NCBI GenBank assembly: GCA_024305745.1
Contig: JAHRBS010000014.1
Span: 1,805,501 to 1,869,500, forward strand
Reading direction: 5' to 3'
DNA: 64,000 nt
Source: Polyporus tsugae
Lineage: Eukaryota; Basidiomycota; Agaricomycetes; Polyporales; Polyporaceae
Shown: positions 24,458 to 35,988 of the stretch, piece after piece
Numbering within the stretch: position 1 is the first letter of the stretch
Layout: the number at the start of each line of letters is the position of its first letter
Made by a program: the position numbers and the translations under genes
The notes under the pieces: model-generated
What the model was told of the DNA's origin: nothing
What the model saw: the letters and a program-made list of their open reading frames with translations, nothing else
Database searches by the model: none

Positions 24458-25090
24458 ATGCCGGATGTTATCGTCGGGATAGCATTTGCTTCCAGGGGAG
24501 TCGACCTGGGGAGGCCCTCAATAATATCCTTGTTGCTTCGTGACGGTGAGTCCTTTACGTCTACTCGACCTCCATGTCGCTCATTCAGGTATCCTGTGGA
24601 CAGGATCGGCGTACTTTGTGTCAGTCCCCCGGCTTTCGAAGGCGAACTTCAACCATGTCCACTCACGAGCGGTATACCCAGAGCCGGTCTCATAGTCGAT
24701 TCCGTCATAGTCTACTACATGTTGGCAGTACGTTAACGTGCTCTCTCTGAACACATTCGGGCCGTTAACTTGCATCCCTCCTCTGGCGAGAAGTGGGACT
24801 AACGTCTGTGGCCAGTCCTCTCATCTTTTCAACTGCTGCTCACGATCACATTTTCTTGATAGCATGTGGTCAATCCTGATGTCTCGCCCCATCCTGAACC
24901 TTCGACAGATAGTTGATCCGTCGGCGGCAGTCGCAACGACGATGTCTGCTGGTCCATCCGTTACCTACTTCCAGTTCGCCTCCAGTTACTTCGACAATTT
25001 AGGCGCACCACTAGACCTAGACAACGAACGCGAACACACAATTGATCATGGGGTAGAGATGAGGACGAGGAGAGTCTCACGGCGATGAAA
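24458..25090 (+). pseudogene. 3' fragment of a DUF6533 gene
   Basis: Only the C-terminal part of a DUF6533-type gene is present. SIISLLLRDG (24511-24543) is followed by a GTGAGT donor, a typical intron and an exon beginning ILWTGSAYF. About 300 bp on, WSILMSRPILNLRQI and FDNLGAPLDL parallel the ILTSRF...LR and VFDNMAAPLDL ends of the gene at 3994-5671. The DUF6533 core (YDYLLT/RRVIWG block) is absent: MRD1 ends only 260 bp upstream. The ILWT exon runs into a stop at about 24700. It is a truncated, probably dead copy on the opposite strand from the tandem pair. Confidence 0.55.
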
Positions 25091-25406
25091 CAGTATGCGG
25101 CTATCGAGAGCTTGAACGAGGATTGTGCCATTCGAAGACTCCGATCCGACCGCGTTTGGTTGTACATATTGTCTGGGAGCAATATCTCGGTGGGATAGTG
25201 TTCGAATACATTATCGATAACGTGAGCATATGGTTGGTACAGCAGGTAAGACAGCGAAGAGAGAGCACAATTACAACACATTCAGATTACGACCCTCGTA
25301 CATCACCCCTGCGCCAAATGATCAGTTCCATGCACTCATATTCCACGTAGCACACCACGCACCGCAAGTTTGACTATCTGAAACCACACATGGCATCCTA
25401 CGTGTG

Positions 25407-26584
25407 TCATAGTCGCCATTCGTCTTCGTCGAGGAAGAAACTCTCCATGTGCTCGTGGTACTCCGTCCCGTCGAGACAGGGATAGGAAACGATCCCTTCC
25501 GTCCGAGACACACACATGACCAGCGTGATGGGTCCTAGCACTCCAGCCAAGTCCCGCTGGTATACTGAGACGGCCTCGGTGTACTTTGCCGGCGCGTATT
25601 CGTAGAAATTGTACCACGGCGGGGCCCAAACCAAGGTCGTCAAGTTCGGAAGATGGCGCCTCGTCGCCGTGGTGATCCATGGCAACGCCGATACAGTGTC
25701 GATTTCACCCAGCAGTCCTGAGTTGCTCTGCCGAGAGGTGAGGTCATCGTGGTCAGAAAATGACGCAGCGGTATGAAAACCAAGAATAGTAACGCACAAA
25801 CGTCGCGAGATCGCGTACTTCAAGATACTCGAGGCGTACCAGATCCAGACAGAGGCATACGCGTGCTGGCGACGGTTTCGTGTATGTGGCGCCAGACTCT
25901 TGTCGGCGTAGAATGCGGAGTCTGGTCAAGGAGTTGCGGAAGAGGCCGCCGATCGCGGAATAGATGTCGTCCTGCTCTTCCAAGCGGATCGTAACGCTGA
26001 GACAGGACAATGGAGACGCAGGACCGCGGAGGGAACGGATCACAGACGATTCCGCGATGAGGGAGTGTACGGTCTGCTTGTGTGGCAAGTATATCGACCC
26101 GGCGTGAAAGTTGGGGAGAAACAGTTGCACATCCTGGACCCTCATGAGGGCGTGGAACACGATGGCGAGGTCGGCCAGCGTCGAGTTGAGAGTGGCGGTA
26201 ATATCCACCTTGAAGACGCGAATCTTCGCGACCTCCTCCCGCGCTAGTGCCCCGCGTTCGAGGGCGCTACGCAGGGCGCAAAGGCCAGCAGGGTGGCGTA
26301 CTTCTAGGTGGATTTGAGAGAATGACCGAAGATGAGGGAGAGTCCGCGCAAAGCACCCGACGTCTCTCTCCTCCTGAACAGACAGGAACACGCTGTGTCC
26401 TATTTGAACAAGTAATTTACCCTCCTCAGAGAAAACGGGTGTTTCCTCGACATCCTGGTTGCATGGACCAGGACGCGTTAGTTGGGATACAACAAGTAGA
26501 CAATAGTGTCGCACATACCGAGGTACAACCACTTAAGATGGATGTGTCCTCGTAACCACCGAGACGGAAGTGATGTTCTGCCAT
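25407..26584 (-). CDS. F-box-like family protein with W-x-P-x-W module
   Basis: Three exons (26519-26584, 25798-26454, 25407-25727) join in phase 0 to give 347 residues. The first ATG of exon 1 gives MAEHHFRLGGYEDTS; the large exon alone has no ATG before its start. The body has LRR-like strands (LPHLRSFSQIHLEV, VQDVQLFLPNF, LSCLSVTIRLEE) but no clear F-box, so the N-terminus may be shortened. The C-terminus has RLEYLEVRDLATF, the phase-0 intron 25728-25797, then LPNLTTLVWAPPW, GPITLVMCVS and a DEDEW end. The gene at 46715-48054 matches it closely through this part (RLEYLEVRD, LVWAPAW, EPITLHLCVS, DRDEW). An SCF adaptor role is inference. Confidence 0.7.
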
Positions 26585-27289
26585 TTTCCTGTGTCTACCC
26601 GCCGCGATACGCGAGATGGAAACGCTTATGCCAGTCACGAAGACCGTCGCGTAGATGGAAAGGAGGAACGTGGATAGGGGAAGGAAGAGAGAACAACAGG
26701 GAAGAGGCAGTCGCTCGAGTAGTGACGCCCTCGGCTATGGTCTAACACGTGTTGTTCTTTCCAACTTGGATATCCTGCAAGCCCATGCTCCGGTTCAATC
26801 GGCCTCACCCCATGCTGGACAATCTGTGAAGGCCACTACGCGATCCCTGGCGGACAAACTTCGACGGCCGGTATTCGTGGACGCGTTGTCAATGACCGAC
26901 CCCAAGAACTCTTTTGAGGATTTAATGGGCCAAGACCAGGCGTCGCGATCCAACCACCGCGATTTCGCTTCCATTTAGGGAAGTCAAGCCAGCTAGACCT
27001 GAAGAATGTGACGAGGTGAGTCAACGCTTACATTTGTTAAATCTGGCCACAGCGTAGCAGGCATAGTCTCTTTGCCACAATGATTGCTCGGGACAAACGG
27101 TAAGCTGCATTGCAGCTTTGCGGAGGCAAGGCGGTATGCCTTCGCCGAAAACACCGTTTGTAGGCGAACCTTTGCTGAAGAGTAATGGTTGGTCTATCAG
27201 TCGACGTGGAGCTCCGACCTAACGTAGTTGACATCTGCCCCTGGACCAAGGAGGCAGTGAAGTATTGGCCATCGTTCGCGAGGTCGACA

Positions 27290-27462
27290 CACGACGGGCA
27301 AACCGCCTTTTCCCCCCAGAGGATATGGACAAGAAATGGCGAGGAAACGTATAATATCCTTTGTTTTGTCGGCGCTTCGGCCTGAAACAGCGGATATTAT
27401 ACGTATTGCACCCATTTCCCGCCCATATCCTCCCCAAGGACTAAGGAGGCTTGCCCGTCGTG
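27290..27462. repeat. Imperfect inverted repeat, about 70-bp arms
   Basis: The left arm is 27290-27359 and the right arm 27392-27462, with a 32-base loop. The outer ends match exactly (cacgacgggcaa against the reverse complement of the right arm), as do the inner ends (cgtataatatcc). Between them GAGGATATGG and GAAATGG are also kept. By eye roughly three quarters to four fifths of positions pair, with a few small gaps. Clear terminal repeats or target duplications of a transposon were not seen. Confidence 0.75.
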
Positions 27463-27552
27463 ACAGGCCACTGTTTGAGATAGAATGATGTTCACGTCCA
27501 TCTGGCCAAAGCAACTGGACTTTCCGCACCAGTAGAAAGTGCATGAGCACAC

Positions 27553-27593
27553 AGGAGCGACATCGCATTACGAAGGAATGCGACGTATCTCCT
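27553..27593. repeat. Short inverted repeat (17-bp arms)
   Basis: Arms 27553-27569 (aggagcgacatcgcatt) and 27577-27593 pair with three mismatches around a 7-base loop. Pairing continues weakly outward (gcat...acacaggag against ctcctgttgtatgc). Confidence 0.55.
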
Positions 27594-29706
27594 GTTGTAT
27601 GCATACACCTAAGATTGATGCAGTCCCATCATTGTGATGCTCGGAATATGCTATCCAGGGAACGCTGCGACTGGTGATACCAGAATTTTGAATGGCAAGA
27701 GTAACTCACGGTGTTCCGATTGCCCAAATATTGTCCAGCCCACAAAGGCAGTCGTGACACGCCGCATGTGTGGAGGATGATCGCCGAAGTTGGCTTGACC
27801 ACTTCCATTCGTACTGGCGCATTTTATCTGGGGGTTTGAAAGGGATGCTCCTATATGTCGCTGGACCTGAGTGGCAACTTCTTGCAAAAACTCTGTGTCA
27901 GGACTCCAATCTCTCCGAAAACGACTGATAGTCCACTTACCTTACTCGGAACTGGAAAGGAACAGAGATATTGTGACAGACAAATGGGATGATCTTATCC
28001 TTACTAGGAGGACACAGCCAGACGACAGCTCGCAGCTTTAATGGGGCTTGACTCTTGTCTTCGCTAGGTAGACTTAGAATGCTCTATGGAGGGGGTTGGT
28101 GAGTCGTTATCCTTCTCCTCAGCAACATGTTCAGTCCTGATCGTCGGGGAACAATAGGTGTCCGTGATGGGTTTTACGCAAACAATGCATACGCAATATA
28201 TATCGTCGTCAATCCACTGTCTCCCATAGGTAGACGACTGACATGACCTTTTTGCGGCCCATGATTCACAAGCCGCGAAGAATGGGAGAATGCATGAAAA
28301 TTCGAAACATACGTTCACCATCCGAGCAACCGCATATACCCTCTCAGGCTCCATATCCTTCTGCCACCCAGCTCCCTCATGGATATTTCGCTGCCTCGCC
28401 AATGGATTGGAAAATGTTCGCCCATTGTAGCGGAGCTGGGGGTTGCGGGGATTGGAGACGTTTCGGATGGGGCAGCATGTCATAATCTGAGGCACTTCTA
28501 CAGGAGAGAGGAACAAACAGAACTGGACGACGAAGACTTCCATCGGTGCACACGGGCTGAGGAACTGTGTTGGTTGCAAAGGAGAGAGTATTCCGAGCAT
28601 GCTTGGAGCATCAGCATCTGAGAATGGCCCAGCAGGGTTGTCGTCGTCCAGGAGCGAGTGTCATGAGCGCCAGGAGGGCTTCAGTCAGCCGAAACCTCGG
28701 CCAGAGCGCGGCATGTCGCAATTGCACTTCCTTCCATCTCCTCCGAGAAATGTCTCCGCCTGGTCTTGTTTCTCCTCATACAACGCGCTATAGGCCCCGC
28801 ACCATATCCCTGCTGTCACCTCAATTTTATCCAATGACGACTGTCGATCATCTAGCTGCCACTGTGTCGGAGGACGCTCATTCAAGTTTTCGGACGATCC
28901 TAGGAGCACAATATGTACGAGACGAGTACAACGCGACATAATGCGTCTAAAGCAATACGCTATTCGTGAGTAACCCTACGTTGAACTCGCTCAGCAACCC
29001 TACGCCGCCCCCGGAAACCTGGCACAGGTGCTCGCCTCTGCACATGCGCAGCCATAGAGGCTTTGGCGAAGTCCAATATTCCTCCATTCTGTTTGCCAGA
29101 AGGACCATTCCCGTATATTATAACCCGAGGGAGGCAACGTCGGACTGGCCTTGGTATGTCTGGTGGGTCATTCCTTCTCATTTCTCGGGGCCAGTCACGG
29201 GCTATGGACGCACCTCGAGTTTACCCTCTTGAAGTACGCCAAGTTCTTCCAATGTGCGTTGTTTGCTCTGCAGAGTCTGATGGGGTTGTTGCCTTGCGGT
29301 GGCGTCTGACGAATGAGGCGACATCGTGAGTTCCCAAAAGGCACGGGCGGAATTTAAAATACTGACCAGCAAAATGCGTCCGTAGTACACACGTACTGTA
29401 AGAGGACGTCACCGCGGCCGATGGCAATCGATACTCGTCTCAAAGTTGTTGTTTCTGAGGGTATGCCACGCGCAAATCTACGGTCGCAGCCTCCTTGCCC
29501 CCTGTTTAAGCTCTCGCAACGCACTGCAATGCGTCTTTGTTGGGACATGACCGCTGACAACGAATAACGATAGAAATATTGAAAGCAATACAAGTACAAC
29601 ATCCATATCTACCTCGTCAAGGCACGTTACTACCAAATGACGATCAGCTGGTGGACATCTCCACATACACGAACACGAACACGATCCTTGTCACAACGGT
29701 CGTCCG

Positions 29707-31228
29707 TCATAATAGCTGCACGACCCCGTCGCCCTTCTTCATCGACCTCCACAGGTCCACCGGTCCTACCATTGGTCGTCCATCCCGTCGGTCCTCCTTC
29801 CCCGCATCGTAGCACGAGTACTGGCCGTTGGGCAAGACGAACGCGAGAACGTCCAGTTTGAGGAGGGCAAACAGGTTATGTCTGTATTCCTGCACGACAT
29901 CGTAGAACCCTCCGTTGGGGAGCACGTCGCGCTCGTTTGCGCCCCACAGCGGCTGCCAAACCAGGTACCGGAGACTAGGCACCCTCTTTGCCAAGACAGC
30001 CGGCCAGGAAGACTCGACTGGCAACTTGTCCCAGCGGCCTCCCGCGATGCGCAAAGGCACGCTTCTCTAGATACATACACGAGGTGAGCACCGATCGATT
30101 GTCACCACTGTTGAGAGGCAGATGAGACGCACCTCAGACCTGTCCTCCCGAAGCTCGAAGTAGACGAGCCGGGGCGTCTTCAACGGCACGCACCACCGCG
30201 CCGGGTTGTCCTCCGTCTTCACGAAGGGCGTTTCCCACTTTACGAACAAGCGAAGCTGCAGGAGCGTCTCACCGAACCAGCAGATTGCACCGAGCGTCTT
30301 CTTCAGGTCCTTGATGGACACGTTCACGCTGAGGTGCAGCAGCGGGGGAAGCGGTTTGCAGAGGTTCAGGAAAACGGCGCCCGAAGCGTTGAGCGTGCGG
30401 ATGCTGCGAGGGAGTGACCGTTTGGTGGCGAACCGCCCCTCGGGTGCGTCGGCGAATAGAGTCATGGTCTTCAGGTTGCGGCTCCGGTGCAGCATCCTCG
30501 TCATTTGGACGTACGCCGAGTCGGCATCCCCTGAAACGATCCCGGCCGCATCCCATCCGATGGTGAGCGACCGCACTAGTCGCCTTCGTTTCGGTTGGTC
30601 GGCGAGGGCCGCTCCCCACTTTACCATGCCTCGGGCGTCGCGGATGGCCGGGTTGCGGTGTAAGAATCGGTCCGCGGCGAAGCGAGCGTCGCGGCACACC
30701 GCGGCGAGTTGTGCAAGATCGCGTTGACCCAGTCGCTCTGCGACGAGGTACCAGACGTCCTCGGGTAAACCGCTTGACCACGATCGTTGTGCGAGAGTGA
30801 CGGGGGGCGGCGGCGGGAGAGGACGAAGAGATGACACAGGCGACGATGATCGCGAAGGTTGGGGGGATGGAGTGTTGGGTGGTGCGACGTCGGGGTAGTC
30901 GGAGCCACTGCCCCGGTGGTTGCATACCCGGTCTTTGTCTTGCCTGCCGTCATGTTCTTCGTGCTCTACTGCCGGAAGTTGCAGGTCTTCGTTTGGCGCC
31001 GGCAGCGGTATGAGCGACCACTCCGAGGTGGATTTCAGAGACCATGAGTCCGGTGAGCCGACCAGCGTTGTGGGAGACCAGCCGCAGTCTCCGTCGGTGT
31101 CTGTAGATGAAGCGGACCATCGTTTGTTCTTGGGGAGGCGAAAACGCGACTCTCGTGGCCGCAAAATGTTGGGTTGTTGAGTGGCTCGGAGGGGCTCTGG
31201 GATTGGGAAGGAAGGGGTCGTCGGCCAT
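29707..31228 (-). CDS. F-box protein with W-x-P-x-W module
   Basis: A Pro/Ser-rich N-terminus (SRSSSPVSSLRPLPPPPPVT) precedes a clear F-box, LPEDVWYLVAERLGQRDLAQ then LAAVCRDARFAADRFLHR. LRR-like strands follow (VRSLTIGWDAAG, LKTMTLFAD, LLHLSVNVSI, LLQLRLFVKWE). RLVYFELREDRSE then meets the phase-0 intron 30067-30132. The last exon (29707-30066) carries VPSLRYLVWQPLWGANERD and ends DLWRSMKKGDGVVQLL. The long 5' frame opens with TTG, not ATG. The likely true start is MADDPFLPNPRAPP at 31228, in another frame and requiring an unresolved intron between about 31150 and 30900. An SCF substrate-adaptor role is expected from the F-box. Confidence 0.72.
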
Positions 31229-32123
31229 TCTGTTTCTCCGGTGCTCCCTTTGGCTGGGGCCTGTTGCTTCGACCTTCTGGCCCTTTTGAACTTCTCCAGC
31301 TGCGAAGGGATGAGCCCCTATGACCGGAGATAACATGGTTGCGGAAGACCTACATTGGTGCACAGGCGACTCACAAAAGACCTCGGGCCGGCGGGATGAC
31401 CGCCATTACGGTCTTGGGAGGCAGGAAGCATGATCAATCGACTCCGTCTGTCGCTCGGAGGCTGCGTAAGAATGGCTATGTAGAGGAGTGCGTGGGGGCC
31501 GGTCGGTGGTTGTGGTTGTAGTAGTGGTGCAAGACGTAGTACAGCTCGATACTTACCACGGTGGGCTCCAGTACAATGAAGCCCGTTCCCAGCACGTGAC
31601 GCAACACCTCTTCCTGTCTCGTGCCACTGGCACAAAACAGTGATAGTACGCGGATTATTCCTCCCCTAGGCACCCAATGATGGTGGTACATTCGATCCAC
31701 GTGTGTTTTATAATCCTGTGAACAGTCTCGTCCATCCACCGATGCGACGCGATGGTCATGTGACCGCGGTGAGTGCCCTCAATGGTCAGGAGGCGAAGCT
31801 GTCGTTTTCTCAAGTCATACCGGTGAAACAATGATTCATGTTGACTATTATATAGGTACATGAATGAGATGAGAATCGTGGAACCAATGCTGGGATGTAC
31901 AATACGTAATCCATATGGAAGACAACAAGGGAATGAACACAGCAAGTACATGGAGATAAGCAAGTACATAGTAACAAAACAACAAGACGAAGAGTCCAAC
32001 ATTGTCCAAAAGCCGAAAGCGGTCAATAGTAAACGACCGGCAAGGTTGATCCTACACTCTCCAAGACAGTCCTCGCGCCATTGGTAAACGCAGCGAAGGC
32101 ATACAATCCGCGAGGACGCCCCC
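31229..32123. other. Intergenic, no gene seen
   Basis: Short ORFs without domains. It lies between the 5' end of one F-box gene and the 3' end of the next; both are on the minus strand. Confidence 0.4.
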
Positions 32124-33573
32124 TCACGCCATCCGCTTCCACGCGTCCTCCTTGACCGCGTCCCAGAGACACTGCCGCTCGAGCGGGAGGTCCTCGTCGA
32201 GGCGCGTCCACGTGTCCCAGATCCCGCTGGCATTTCCCTCCAGCGACATCCACACCGTCAGGATGGGCAGCAGGTCTCCTGCGGTACGCGAGAACGCGTC
32301 CGCGCACTCACGCCGCACCGCGCCCTCCGCTGCCCACGTCGGCCGCCATGCGAGGCGGTCGAGGTTCGGGACGCCGTCGTAGTCGCTGAACGCCGCCCAG
32401 CCGCGGTGTCCGAGGACGGCCGCGTTGGGGCTGGAGGGCTGCTCATTCTCCTGAAAAGTAATGAATATAGATCAGAAGGTGTCCCGACCGGCGGCGGCAT
32501 GGAGAGGAGGATGCATGTACGTACCTTAGGGCAGACGCTGTCGCGCACCTCCAGATAGTGCAGTGCAGGCATGTTCAGATGCGCACACGCAAACAGCGGC
32601 GACTCCGACCCCCACACCCACTTCTTTCCGTCGAAAAGCCACTCGCCGGCCGCGGGCTTGCGCACGAGGCGCAAGGCGCGGACCTGGCAGCCGAACACTT
32701 TCGAGAGCGACCGCAGGTCAGCCACCATCGAGTACCACTCGAGCCGCACCGAAAGGTGTGTCACGCCGCCGGGATGCCTGAGGCCCCTAACGAACTCCAC
32801 GCCGACCTCGAGGGTACGGATGTTCTTGAAACACACGAGGAAGTCGTCCGGGGAACCGTGAGGGGTGTCGAAGAACCCGCCGAAGTCCTCCAGGTTGTCC
32901 TTGTGGTTGGACAACGACACCAACGAGTGGTAGAGAATGTCGTAGCTCTCGCATACGAAACGACGGAGCTGGACGGATGACGGCAGGGAGCGAAGGACGT
33001 CACAAGGACTTTCGTACTGGACGTTGATGCCGAGCAAGGCCAACTCGCGGAGGTGGTTCAGGTGCGGGGACACCTGAAGCCAATGCGCAAGGAATCCCTT
33101 GGAGGATGGTTTATTCTCGGAAGAGGGCGGGAGATGGAGGGTGATGCTTCGTAGTTTGAAGGAAGTCGCATTGAATGGTAGGTAGTTGGCGAAGAAGGAA
33201 CTGAACGTTGTACTGGTGGCCCTCATCGACCGCAGTTGCCTCCCTAGCCGATCGCGCGCGAACGTTCCGATGTCACTATCGACCAGGGCCAATGATTTGA
33301 GGTCGTGAACAGGCAGGTGGTCGTATATTAATCCCCATAGCTCCGCGGGCAGATCGCGGCACCGGACCACAGTGTCGTCCCTGAAGAGACATGAATAGAG
33401 CCGGACTTTGGAGGAACGAGGGAGCGGTCGCGATGGCCGGCGCGGGTGGAAGAATGTAAACTTGTAAGACCTGAGATCCACCTGAAGTGGTGGCGGGCCC
33501 AACCACGCGTCATTTGAAGTGTGCAACGACCAGTGGTGTGGCTGGGACTCACTGTAATTGTCTCGGCGGCCAT
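32124..33573 (-). CDS. F-box protein with W-x-P-x-W module
   Basis: Exons 33553-33573 (MAAETIT), 32525-33481 and 32124-32450 join in phase 0 to give about 434 residues. The long frame alone starts with TTG, so the 7-codon first exon with GTGAGT...CTTCAG is needed to supply an ATG. The F-box is at about residues 45-85: CRDLPAELWGLIYDHLPVHD then LKSLALVDSDIGTFARDRLG. LRR-like strands follow (FKLRSITLHLPP, NIRTLEVGVEF, VTHLSVRLEWYSM, VRALRLVRK). The C-terminus has MPALHYLEVRDSVCPK, the phase-0 intron 32451-32524, VPNLDRLAWRPTWAAEG and an end EDAWKRMA. The gene at 48687-50012 shares its THL-x-[IV]-x-[LV]-E-W strand, so these two may be nearest relatives. Ubiquitin-ligase adaptor role inferred from the F-box. 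Confidence 0.78.
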
Positions 33574-35201
33574 GGTGTTAACGCGTCTGAACAATAAGAA
33601 ATTGGTGCGGTAAAGAGTCACTGGGGATGTGTTATGGAGGGTGGGAGGCCAGGTATTCAGAAGAAGGTCGGAGAGAGAGGGAGGAGGAGCTGAGCAGGAA
33701 GTGCGGGGTCCTGTAGGCGCGCTCGGCTAAGCGCACCATTATCAAAGCGCGCAGCCTTCTGTTTCGGCATCGGCCGGGACTCGACCAGTATTCCATACCC
33801 CAAAACGTCTTCTTTGTATGTGATTCTGCTCCTCGAAACATCCCAACCATCTCCAGACGGCCCCACACGCCTCAATGGTGATGTCGGCTGTCTAACCACT
33901 TTGGCGTCTATCTGAGAAGGATGCTAGATTAGATAACGTATTATATCGGGTAGCACAGCCTTGCCTTACTAACTGGAAGATCGAAACGGAAACGATGGTC
34001 TATCAGTTGCGAGACGACGTGCAGCCGGTATGATGGTTGAGAAGATTGGAGAAGGTTGATATTGAGATATAGGGATAGAAAACGCTCATTTCGTTACCTA
34101 TTACGCGCAACCGCGATGGCGGATTCCTTAGACTGCGCGCGAAGTTTGTGGTCGCAGACTTACTTAACTTCTACGCCAATCCAACCTTGAAGGGCCTTCA
34201 TCAGGGCATGACTTGAAGGCAATGTTGCCCATATGAGCTAATACCAACGTTAGAGAAGAGCCATACGATATCGATGCTATTCCTCGCCTGTGAGCAGTTT
34301 CAAAAGGAGTCGTTTGCACGGAAGGAAAGTTGACGGCTCCGCCAATGTCATTCTGAACACTCTGGACGGGGAGTGAATTTGACGCAATCCAACGGAGCTC
34401 GATCGCCAACGCACATGCGTGACTATTACCGTATTGTCGTCCGAACTGGGACCAGTATCTCGCGGAGGATCCGTGCAGGGGACTGCTTGAACTCGCTGAC
34501 GGAGCTTTGTCATAACATAACACCTTCTACTAGCAGAAGCCGGACGCCTGCTTGAGCTTTGGCGCTGCGCACGGATTGAACCTCAACGTCCTGCGGATGC
34601 GCGCATGATAACCCGAGCCACTTTAGGTGGTGTCTTCCATTCCAACTGAAGAATAACAGTCTTCCAACGCGTCAAACGACGTCGAGTTGGATTGGCAACA
34701 ATCGACATACTTACCGAGCATACGGGTCCGGCGTGCAAGGATAAGACAGGTGACACTGATAGGCCGACGTTCGCGGATATGCTTTCAGCCCAACACCGTC
34801 CGAAGTCTTTGCGTGCGAACATCATCTTCGCTGCCTTGGGAGCGACGACCACGAGGGCAAGCCCAGGCGAGGACCTGAGTTAGACATTCTCTGATAGCAT
34901 TCTTTCAGCACGAAGCCAAGGGTTGACATTGTACCCAACCGTGATGTCACTGCAGGGTGGTCAGACGGCAGTAAGGTGCCAAGAGAGGAAGGGACGGAGG
35001 AAATAGTGGCGACATATCCTAGCATAAGTACAAAGAGATGAATAATAGACTGAATACCGTCCTAACTGAAGTATACAAAGGGATATCGTGTGCAGGGTGG
35101 GGTTGCAGCTAAACCAGTCGTCAGCACGGAAGGCAAGTCGACCAGCAACTGGCACGCACCAATCGAGGTATCCCAATACCAACAACATAGCAAACGCAAG
35201 C
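33574..35201. other. Intergenic, no gene seen
   Basis: Only short ORFs, none with recognisable domains, over 1.6 kb; composition is AT-richer than the exons. Confidence 0.4.
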
Positions 35202-35988
35202 TCACATCGCCCCCGCACCAGCGGCGTCAGCGACAGACGGAGGGGAGGTGGGCTGAGCGTGCGCATCGGTGCTCGCTGACGCCTGGATGGCGATAGCACC
35301 AACGCCTCCTCCGCCTCCACCTCCTCCACCCCCACTCGCACTTGTCGAAGCAGGCGCGGTGGTGGCAGTACTCGCAGGCCCTCCTCCTCCTCCGCCCCCG
35401 CCGGCCTGGGTCGCCGGCTGCGAGCTCGACGTCGCAGCTTCGCCACCTGCCCCGCCGCCAACGGGCGGCGTCGCGGCGAGGTTGTTGTTCTTGTGTCCAG
35501 CCGTCCCCCCCACAGCTCCACCGACGACGGCCGCGACGATGACGACGCCCCCGATGAGGAAGATGATGAGCCACTTGCGGGTCTTGTACCACGGCTTCGG
35601 CGCACCGGTGATTGAGGCCGGCGTGTATGCGTTCCGTGCAGAGCCGGCGTAACCTCCCGCCTCGGCTTTCGAGTGGTCGGTGGACAAGGCGGCGGTGTTC
35701 GCCGGTGGTGGTGTCGCAGAGTTGGAGCGGGCCCCAGAGCGGCCGCGGTCGTTTTCCAGTAGATCGATGTTGTACCCTTCCTGCACGAGGTCCCCGGCGC
35801 ATCAGCTCTGCGTCGACGTGCGCCCCGCGCTTGCCCGATCCGCCCGGCCACTCCGGTTATCGCCCACAGCAGGTAGGAAGGGGAGGCCGCAAGCACGGGG
35901 GAAACAGTAAATGGATGAGACGTACCTGTTTTTCCGCACGCGTGGCGGCAGGCGCACTCGCCAGGAGTCGCTCATCGTATCCCGACAT
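35202..35988 (-). CDS. Single-pass membrane protein with Gly-rich outer tail
   Basis: Two exons (35926-35988 and 35202-35780, intron 145 bp) give 213 residues: MSGYDERLLASAPAATRAEK, then Q joined to EGYNIDLLENDRGRSGARSN. A single transmembrane segment follows a basic WYKTRK flank: WLIIFLIGGVVIVAAVVGGA (about residues 92-111). The C-terminal 100 residues are low complexity, rich in Gly, Ala, Ser and Thr, with two poly-Gly runs of 8-10 residues (about 35300-35400). No signal peptide precedes the segment, so a type II orientation with the Gly-rich part outside is plausible. Some fungal wall glucanases have a similar short N-terminal tail and TM anchor, but no catalytic domain follows here. A GTGAGC right before the stop (35204) could be a splice donor to missed exons. 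Confidence 0.6.

Larger units (their letters stand above)
26585..29706. other. Gene-poor 3.1-kb stretch
   Basis: No ORF here can be tied to a family. The longest (minus strand 28064-28600, 178 codons) is Cys-rich in its second half but has no domain I recognise. Smaller minus-strand ORFs at 28685-28939 and 29354-29602 might be exons of an unrecognised gene. Two inverted repeats lie at 27290-27593 and are listed separately. Confidence 0.35.

Noticed and set aside
28064..28600. 178-codon minus-strand ORF as a new Cys-rich protein
   Set aside because: Composition and codon use do not resemble the neighbouring real exons, it has no signal peptide, and its cysteine spacing shows no pattern. Left as unassigned.
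30269..30925. 218-codon ORF on the minus strand inside the F-box gene
   Set aside because: Arg/Pro/Thr-rich frame overlapping the clear F-box frame on the same strand; a codon-bias shadow.
32558..32980. 140-codon plus-strand ORF
   Set aside because: Antisense to the conserved LEVRD-containing exon of the F-box gene at 32124-33573; no motif of its own.
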